The notes under the pieces: model-generated | What the model was told of the DNA's origin: nothing | The model's input: the letters and a program-made list of their open reading frames with translations, nothing else | Databases searched by the model: none | Assembly (NCBI GenBank): GCA_947175325.1 | Contig: CAMWME010000010.1 | Location: 1 to 54,570 of the forward strand | Length of the DNA stretch: 54,570 bases | Source of the DNA: an uncultured Clostridia bacterium | GTDB lineage: Bacteria; Bacillota; Clostridia; Christensenellales; Borkfalkiaceae | Reading direction: 5' to 3' | Part shown: in pieces, positions 49,127-54,570 of the stretch | Layout of the letters: every line of letters begins with the position of its first letter | Position numbering within the stretch: the stretch's first letter is position 1 | Position numbers and translations under genes: made by a program

Positions 49127-49155
49127 ACCCCCATATATGCCTTAAATAACGGCAT
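49127..49155 (+). repeat. CCCCCATATATGC hairpin element, copy B
   Basis: The same 14 bases ACCCCCATATATGC as at 6246, here with stem ATGCC/GGCAT (49137-49141/49151-49155), one pair longer than copy A; TTAA and AACG in the loop are shared. Followed by TTTT. Confidence 0.45.
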
Positions 49156-49208
49156 TTTAACTGTTTTTGTAAGCTTGATACGGAGCGAGATTTTTTAAGA
49201 GGTAATTG

Positions 49209-50987
49209 ATGAAAAGAGAGCAAGTTAAAGAAAGGTACAAATGGAAAATCGAAGATATTTTTTCAAGCGATGAAGAATGGGAAAAGTGTTTTGAAAATGC
49301 AGAAAATAGCCTTGACCTTGCGAAATATGCCGGTAAGCTTTCTTCGAAAACTACCCTTTTAAAGTTTTTGAAGGAGAATGACGAGTACGGTAAAACGCTT
49401 GAAAGGCTTGCTGTTTACGCTCATATGCGTAACGACGAGGATAGAGGCGTATCTAAGTATAATTCATACAAATCTAAGGTAGGTGCGCTTTGGTCAAAAT
49501 ACGCCACGGAGCTTTCGTTTTACGAGCCCGAAATGGCTAAGTTTGACGACGATTATTTAAATTCTTTAATTTTCGACAAGGATTTTTCCGATTACGATTA
49601 CGATATAAAAAGAATTATTAAGGGCAAACCGCACGTTATTTCCGAGGCGGAAGAACGCCTTATGGGTATGGCAGGGGAAATTTTTGATAGCTTTTACGAA
49701 AGCTTCGGAATGATAGACAACCTTGATTTGCCTTTGCCAGACATTGAGTGGGAAGGCAAAATGACGAAGCTCACTCACGGACTTTACGGCATAATTCTTC
49801 ACAGCGATAACCGCGAAAAGAGAAAAGAAGCGTATGAAAAGTATTACGCAGCTTATACGGGGTTAATCAATACGATAACTTCTATTTATCACGGCAACGT
49901 GAGAAAAGACGTTTATTGCAGTAAGGTTTATAAATTTTCTTCTTGTTTAGAGCAAGCTCTTTTCGCCGAGGACGTCGATATAAGCGTTTACAATAACCTT
50001 ATTAAAGCCGTGGACAATAGTTTGCCGACTATGCATCGCTACGTTGAAGACAGAAAGAAAATTTTAGGTTTGGAAAAGCATTATTTTTACGATATTTATG
50101 CGCCGCTTGTTGACGGCGTAAACGTTAAATATACTTACGACGAGGCGTACGAACTTGTAATCAACGGGCTTGCACCCTTAGGCAAGGAATATCAAGCGCT
50201 TTTAAAAAGAGGATATGACGAGCGTTGGATAGACGTTGAAGAAACGGATGGAAAGAGCGGAGGAGCTTACAGCATAGGTTGCCCCGGTACACACCCGTTC
50301 GTTTTACTGAATTATCAGCCTACGCTTCACGAGGCATTTACTATCGCGCACGAAATGGGGCATTCGCTGCACACCTATTTCTCGCAGAAAAATCAGCCGT
50401 TTGCAAAATCGCAATATAAAATATTCGTTGCGGAAGTGGCAAGCACGGTTAACGAGGTTTTGCTTCTCAAGCATATGCTTAAGGAAGCCAAGGACGCTAA
50501 CTTAAAAAAATATCTTTTGAATTACTATCTTGAAACTATCCGTGCCACGTTGCACAGACAGACAATGTTTGCGGAGTTTGAAAGCCGTGCACACGAAATG
50601 GAAGAAAAGGGTGACCCCCTTACGACGGAAAACCTCTGCGAGCTTTACGACGGTATCGGTAAAAAGTACTACGGTAATGGTATTGAGTACGATTACAATA
50701 TATCTTGCGAGTGGGCAAGGATACCGCACTTCTATCGCGCGTTCTACGTTTACAAATACGCAACGGGAATTACCGCCGCAATCAATATTGCAAAGCGCAT
50801 ATTGACTGAAGGGGAAAGCGCCGTTAAAGATTATTTCGAATTTCTTTCGGGTGGCTGTTCAACCGACCCCGTATCCTTATTAAAGCTTGCGGGCGTTGAC
50901 CTATCAAAGCCCCAGCCTTTTGAGGTTGCTATGCGTGAATTTGACGAAACGCTAACTGAATTTGAAAAATTAATGAATATACGCTAA
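49209..50987 (+). CDS. pepF: Oligoendopeptidase F
   Basis: 592 residues, zinc metallopeptidase of family M3B. Cuts peptides of about 7-17 residues in the cytoplasm. Zinc site AFTIAHEMGHSLHTYF (HExxH, about 390) with the third ligand Glu downstream in VAEVASTVNEVLLL. PepF N-terminal domain 115-185 (EAEERLMGMAGEIFDSFYESFG). ATG chosen over a TTG just upstream; AAGAGG stands six bases before it. Confidence 0.94.
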   Translation: MKREQVKERYKWKIEDIFSSDEEWEKCFENAENSLDLAKYAGKLSSKTTLLKFLKENDEYGKTLERLAVYAHMRNDEDRGVSKYNSYKSKVGALWSKYATELSFYEPEMAKFDDDYLNSLIFDKDFSDYDYDIKRIIKGKPHVISEAEERLMGMAGEIFDSFYESFGMIDNLDLPLPDIEWEGKMTKLTHGLYGIILHSDNREKRKEAYEKYYAAYTGLINTITSIYHGNVRKDVYCSKVYKFSSCLEQALFAEDVDISVYNNLIKAVDNSLPTMHRYVEDRKKILGLEKHYFYDIYAPLVDGVNVKYTYDEAYELVINGLAPLGKEYQALLKRGYDERWIDVEETDGKSGGAYSIGCPGTHPFVLLNYQPTLHEAFTIAHEMGHSLHTYFSQKNQPFAKSQYKIFVAEVASTVNEVLLLKHMLKEAKDANLKKYLLNYYLETIRATLHRQTMFAEFESRAHEMEEKGDPLTTENLCELYDGIGKKYYGNGIEYDYNISCEWARIPHFYRAFYVYKYATGITAAINIAKRILTEGESAVKDYFEFLSGGCSTDPVSLLKLAGVDLSKPQPFEVAMREFDETLTEFEKLMNIR

Positions 50988-51049
50988 AACACAAAAAATC
51001 CGTAAAAAACGGTATAAAAATATAAGAAATATAGGATTTGCGAAGTACT

Positions 51050-52531
51050 ATGTCAGACAAAAACAACGTTATGCCCAACAATTTAGACGCTGAACAAGCA
51101 CTTTTGGGCTGTATGCTAATCGATAACGAAATATTGCCGGAAGTTTTAGATTCGTTGACTGAAAACGACTTTTATCAAGATTCACATAAGTTTATCGTCA
51201 GCGCGATAAAGCTTACTTTTGCCGATAGAAAGCCCGTTGACATTGTTACACTTTCAGACAAATTGGAGAGTGAAGGCAACTTGCAAAAGGCGGGCGGGAT
51301 AAGCTATCTTACCGAGCTCGTGCAGATTACTCCTTCTGCGGCAAACTATAAGTATTATCTTGAAATAGTCAAACGAGACAGTGTAAACAGAAACCTTATT
51401 CGTGCCGCGCGCGATATTGCAGATTATTCTAAATCCAGCGACGACTCGATAAAGAGTATTCAGTTTGCCGAGGAAAAGATTTATTCCGTTTCGCAAGTTA
51501 ACGACACTTCCACCATAAAGGACATACGCGAAAGCGAAGGGCTTGATTTGGTGTTTGAAAAATTCCAGAATCTTGCTAAGGACAAAGACGCTTACCGTGG
51601 TGTTGCTACGGGCTTTAACCGCTTGGATAGGCTTACGAACGGCTTGCAGAAGTCTGACCTTATCGTGCTTGCGGCACGCCCCGGTATGGGTAAAACGTCG
51701 CTTGCCATGAATATTGTAGAGCACGCCGCAGTAGAGGACGGCAAAGTTTGTGCCGTGTTCTCTTTGGAAATGCCCGAAGTTCAGATAATTCAAAGGCTTC
51801 TTTGCTCGAATGCGGAAGTGAGTATGTCGACCGCGCTTTCCGGAAAACTTACGGATAACGATTGGAAACAGCTTGTCAAGGCAAGTGAACGACTCAGAAA
51901 ATCAAAAATAAGCATTGACGACAGCTCAAGGGTTACGCCCGCCGAAATTCTTTCAAAGTGCAGAAGAATTAAGGCAAGAAACAACGGTCAGCTTGATTTG
52001 GTAATGATAGACTATATTCAGCTTATGTCAAGCGGCAAAAAAGGCGGTGAGGAAAACAGAGTTCAAGAAGTCGCTTCAATTACCCGTGATTTAAAGATTA
52101 TGGCAAAAGAGCTTGACGTCCCCGTAATTGCGCTTTCACAGCTCCGTCGTATTCAGTCCGGTGAGCCTCAGCTTACCGACCTTAGAGAGTCGGGTGCGAT
52201 AGAGCAAGACGCGGACATGGTAATGTTTATTTCCCGTCCCGACGTTACCGCCAGCGAAGAAGATTTGAAGAACGGCAAAGTCGTTAAAGGCGAAGCCTTT
52301 CTCAATATCGCAAAGAACAGAAACGGCAGTCTTGACAGAATACGTCTTCGCTTCAAGGGCGAGCTTACCAAATTCGTCAACCCCGAGCTCAACGAGTCTA
52401 TGGAAGAAAGGGCAATATCCAGCAAACCTTCTAAAAACGAAGGGGGAAAGCCTTCTAAGAATTTCAACGACGAGGTTGCTCCGCTTACCGAAGACGACGC
52501 GCCCCCGCTTGACGAGGAGCCTCCGTTTTAA
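51050..52531 (+). CDS. dnaB: Replicative DNA helicase DnaB
   Basis: 493 residues (DnaC in B. subtilis naming). Hexameric 5'-3' helicase at the fork. N-terminal domain NNLDAEQALLGCMLIDNE; RecA-like domain with Walker A AARPGMGKTSLAMN (about 208), Walker B DLVMIDYIQLMS, the Arg-rich LSQLRR motif and EQDADMVMFISRP. The tail after 455 is Ser/Pro/acid-rich. I placed the start at the ATG with AGGA 15 bases upstream, not at a TTG in the same frame. The stop is four bases before tsaC. Confidence 0.95.
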   Translation: MSDKNNVMPNNLDAEQALLGCMLIDNEILPEVLDSLTENDFYQDSHKFIVSAIKLTFADRKPVDIVTLSDKLESEGNLQKAGGISYLTELVQITPSAANYKYYLEIVKRDSVNRNLIRAARDIADYSKSSDDSIKSIQFAEEKIYSVSQVNDTSTIKDIRESEGLDLVFEKFQNLAKDKDAYRGVATGFNRLDRLTNGLQKSDLIVLAARPGMGKTSLAMNIVEHAAVEDGKVCAVFSLEMPEVQIIQRLLCSNAEVSMSTALSGKLTDNDWKQLVKASERLRKSKISIDDSSRVTPAEILSKCRRIKARNNGQLDLVMIDYIQLMSSGKKGGEENRVQEVASITRDLKIMAKELDVPVIALSQLRRIQSGEPQLTDLRESGAIEQDADMVMFISRPDVTASEEDLKNGKVVKGEAFLNIAKNRNGSLDRIRLRFKGELTKFVNPELNESMEERAISSKPSKNEGGKPSKNFNDEVAPLTEDDAPPLDEEPPF

Positions 52532-52534
52532 GTT

Positions 52535-53524
52535 ATGAAAACCGAAATTTTAGAAATAGACGAAAGCTCTCTTGCGCTGTCAAAACGGATTATCGAAAGT
52601 GGAGGTGTAGTGGCGATGCCAACCGAAACGGTCTACGGTTTGGGCGCAAACGCCTTCGATAGTGCCGCAGTAGAGAGAATTTTCGAAATAAAGGGTCGCC
52701 CTAACGACAACCCTTTAATAGTTCACGTACATAAAGATTACGATATTTCCACCTTGGTTGAAGATGTTCCGGAATATGCAAAATTACTTGCAAAAGCCTT
52801 TTTGCCCGGACCTTTGACTATGGTTTATAAAAGCAAGGGCACAGTATCCAAAGCCGTTTCTTGCGGGCTTGATACGCTTGCGATAAGAGTCCCTTCGCAT
52901 GAGGGCGCTCAAAGGTTTTTAAAATTCGTTAATCTTCCGATTGCCGCGCCGTCAGCTAACGTTTCAAAGCACGTCAGCCCAACGACGGCGGAACACGTTT
53001 ATTCCGATTTAAACGGCAAAATCGAGCTGATTTTAGACGGCGGCAAGTCCGAAGGTGGAATTGAGAGCACCGTTTTGGACTGCACGGGCGATATTCCGGT
53101 GATTTTAAGAAGCGGACTTATCACGCGTGAAATGATTGCACAAGTTGTCGGTGAGTGCGGCGAGTACGTCTATAAAGACGGTATGCGCGCCATATCCCCC
53201 GGAATGAAGTACAAGCATTATTCCCCGAATTGCAGAACAGTTCTGTTCAATTTTGACGAGTTGGATAAGGCGGTTAAACTATATAGAGAAGAAACCTCAA
53301 GGGGCGTCAAAGTTTATCTTTTGTGCGACGATAAAACCGTGCAAGAAGCAAAGGTTGAAAACGTATTAAACCTTGGCAAGGACGAAAACGAAATCGCCTC
53401 GAACCTCTATTTAAAACTGAGGGAAGGCGAAAAGGTAGCAGACTTGATTATTGCCGTTGCGCCCGAAAAGCAAGACGGCGTAATGGTCGGCGTAATGAAC
53501 AGATTATCAAAAGCTTGTAGGTAA
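52535..53524 (+). CDS. ywlC: L-threonylcarbamoyladenylate synthase
   Basis: 329 residues, Sua5 type. Makes threonylcarbamoyl-AMP for t6A37 of ANN-decoding tRNAs. YrdC domain: GVVAMPTETVYGLGANAF, KGRPNDNPLIVHV, PGPLTMVYK, AIRVPSHEGAQRFL and PIAAPSANVSKHVSPT. The linker SPGMKYKHYSPN leads to the C-terminal SUA5 domain (about 225-329). In an operon order dnaB-ywlC-ywlE-rpiB; the last three match ywlC-ywlE-ywlF of B. subtilis. Confidence 0.94.
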   Translation: MKTEILEIDESSLALSKRIIESGGVVAMPTETVYGLGANAFDSAAVERIFEIKGRPNDNPLIVHVHKDYDISTLVEDVPEYAKLLAKAFLPGPLTMVYKSKGTVSKAVSCGLDTLAIRVPSHEGAQRFLKFVNLPIAAPSANVSKHVSPTTAEHVYSDLNGKIELILDGGKSEGGIESTVLDCTGDIPVILRSGLITREMIAQVVGECGEYVYKDGMRAISPGMKYKHYSPNCRTVLFNFDELDKAVKLYREETSRGVKVYLLCDDKTVQEAKVENVLNLGKDENEIASNLYLKLREGEKVADLIIAVAPEKQDGVMVGVMNRLSKACR

Positions 53525-53526
53525 TT

Positions 53527-53979
53527 ATGAAAAGGAAAAAGATTTTATTCGTCTGCACGGGCAACACTTGCCGAAGCCCTATGGCGGAGGCACTGCTTCG
53601 GACGAAGATAAAACGCAATAAAATAAGGTGGTGGGACGTCTCGTCTTGCGGAATTCACGCGGAAGTCGGCGGAACAATAAGCGTCAACAGCAAAATTGCG
53701 CTTCAAGACGTGGGCATTGCCGTTGAAGATTTCAAGCCCCGCCAGCTTACGCAAAAGCTTATCGAAGGCAGTACTATCGTTATCTGTATGACGGAAAGCC
53801 AGAAAAAGATGCTTGAGGCGTGCGGTAACGTGTACTGCATAAAGGATATGTGCGGTTACGACGTGCCCGACCCTTACGGCTGCAACCTTGACGCATATAA
53901 AGTGACGCGTGACGCCCTTTCGCGTGCGTGTGATATTATTATCAAAAATTACATAACGACTTACAAGGACGTAGAATAA
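53527..53979 (+). CDS. ywlE: Low-molecular-weight protein (arginine) phosphatase
   Basis: 150 residues. P-loop CTGNTCRSPMAE (about 10-21), general acid Asp in DVPDPYG (about 115-121). Thr in the loop (CTGNTCRS, where tyrosine phosphatases have Ile or Leu) is the mark of arginine phosphatases such as YwlE, which reverse McsB phosphorylation. No mcsB in the window. Three bases after ywlC. Confidence 0.88.
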   Translation: MKRKKILFVCTGNTCRSPMAEALLRTKIKRNKIRWWDVSSCGIHAEVGGTISVNSKIALQDVGIAVEDFKPRQLTQKLIEGSTIVICMTESQKKMLEACGNVYCIKDMCGYDVPDPYGCNLDAYKVTRDALSRACDIIIKNYITTYKDVE

Positions 53980-53980
53980 A

Positions 53981-54430
53981 ATGAAAATTGCTATTGCTTG
54001 CGACCATGGCGGACTTAATTTAAAGAACAGGATAATTGCCCACGTAAAATCGGCGGGACATGAAGTAGTAGACTTCGGAACGAATACTGCGGAAAGCTGT
54101 GACTACCCCGATTTTGCTCTGCTTGCGGCGGAAGCCGTTGCAAGCGGTGAATGTGAGAGGGGCATCGTCGTATGCTCAACGGGGATAGGTGTTTCTATCG
54201 TTGCAAACAAAGTTCCCGGCGTTAGATGTGCACACTGCCATGACTGCTATTGTGCAGAGCTCACACGCTTGCACAACGACAGCAACGTTTTAGCCCTCGG
54301 TGAAAAAGTTATTGGAGAAGGTTACGCGCTTAAAATCGTCGATACGTTCTTGAATACAAAATTCGATGGCGGCAGACATCAGCGCCGCATTGATAAAATA
54401 ACCGCAATAGAAAAGAAATATTGTAAATAA
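53981..54430 (+). CDS. rpiB: Ribose-5-phosphate isomerase B
   Basis: 149 residues, normal. Interconverts ribose 5-phosphate and ribulose 5-phosphate. Motifs: IACDHGGLNLKNRI, SCDYPDFALLAAEAV, GIVVCSTGIGVSIVANKVPGVRCAHC and RLHNDSNVLALG, with catalytic Cys in CSTG. Completes the ywlC-E-F synteny. Confidence 0.95.
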   Translation: MKIAIACDHGGLNLKNRIIAHVKSAGHEVVDFGTNTAESCDYPDFALLAAEAVASGECERGIVVCSTGIGVSIVANKVPGVRCAHCHDCYCAELTRLHNDSNVLALGEKVIGEGYALKIVDTFLNTKFDGGRHQRRIDKITAIEKKYCK

Positions 54431-54570
54431 TAAACTGATAAGTAAAATCGGCGCGGGCAATTTTGCCCCGCCGCGTGAAATTTTTAAATTTAATTTTGGG
54501 TGTTGGTAAAACATCATAAAGGGTTTTTTTTTTTTTTTTTGGTTTTGTGTGTGTATGGAAAAAAATTTTG
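54431..54570. other. Terminal region with weak hairpin and suspect contig end
   Basis: CGGCGCGGGCAA / TTGCCCCGCCG (54449-54473, one bulge) may be the rpiB terminator, but no T tract follows. From about 54521 the sequence is a run of 17 T, then GGTTTTGTGTGTGTATGG and an A run; it looks unlike the rest of the window and may be an assembly or read-end error. Confidence 0.55.

Noticed and set aside
54290-54517. Minus-strand 75-residue ORF over the end of rpiB
   Set aside because: Overlaps conserved rpiB sequence and begins near the doubtful contig end.

Overview
The window reads as a chromosomal segment of an anaerobic, low-to-moderate GC Bacillota, probably of the class Clostridia. The evidence is the gene order ispG - polC-like - rimP - nusA - ylxR - ylxQ - infB - rbfA - nrnA - truB - ribF, the ywlC/ywlE/rpiB trio, the TM1266-type hydrogenase regulator homologue, the reverse rubrerythrin and the DegV/MarR block. 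A gut clade such as Christensenellales would fit, but that is a guess. Coding density is high, most intergenic gaps hold a clear sigma-A type promoter (TTGACA-17-TATAAT-like) or an intrinsic terminator, and I see no prophage, insertion sequence or CRISPR array.

Layout. 0-5.7 kb: two small envelope genes, then an attenuator-like leader in front of an operon of a TM1266-family gene and an SsuA/NMT1-type ABC transporter whose binding protein looks circularly permuted; then mscL and a leucine-rich repeat protein. 5.7-9 kb: nrdR, ispG, and a short PolC-derived protein (N-terminal, OB and exonuclease domains only) at the place where full polC usually sits. 9-20 kb: one long information-processing cluster from rimP to nfo, with its own promoter and hairpin leader, followed by pepP, efp and dtd. 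20-29 kb: mixed housekeeping and unknown genes, tRNA-Gly(CCC), tRNA-Pro(AGG), mntP, a murG homologue and two tandem DUF2207-like membrane proteins. 28.8-35.3 kb: fba, gap, ychF, argS and a rubrerythrin. 35.4-40 kb: an extreme Cys/Gly/Asn repeat protein, a BrkB-family membrane protein, and two DegV (FakB-like) genes around a MarR regulator with repeated operator-like palindromes; then a tRNA-like relic beside tRNA-Ser(CGA). 40-54.5 kb: a DnaD-family primosome protein, sbcDC with a pseudo-hydrolase and signal peptidase, pepF, dnaB, tsaC, ywlE and rpiB. The last ~50 bases look like a poor contig end.

How it works together. The central cluster makes the transcription-translation machinery (NusA, IF2, RbfA, RimP, TruB, EF-P, Dtd) and is probably feedback-controlled through its leader. 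Replication and repair functions are scattered: exonuclease-only PolC relative, DnaD with a DnaC-type zinc motif, DnaB, SbcCD, endonuclease IV.

The most unusual points are the permuted ABC binding protein, the riboswitch-like leader in front of it, the polymerase-less PolC protein, the Cys-rich repeat protein, a set of promoters whose -10 box lies exactly six bases before the ATG (leaderless mRNAs), and the A34-bearing tRNA-Pro. All calls come from reading sequence and known families; no database search was run.
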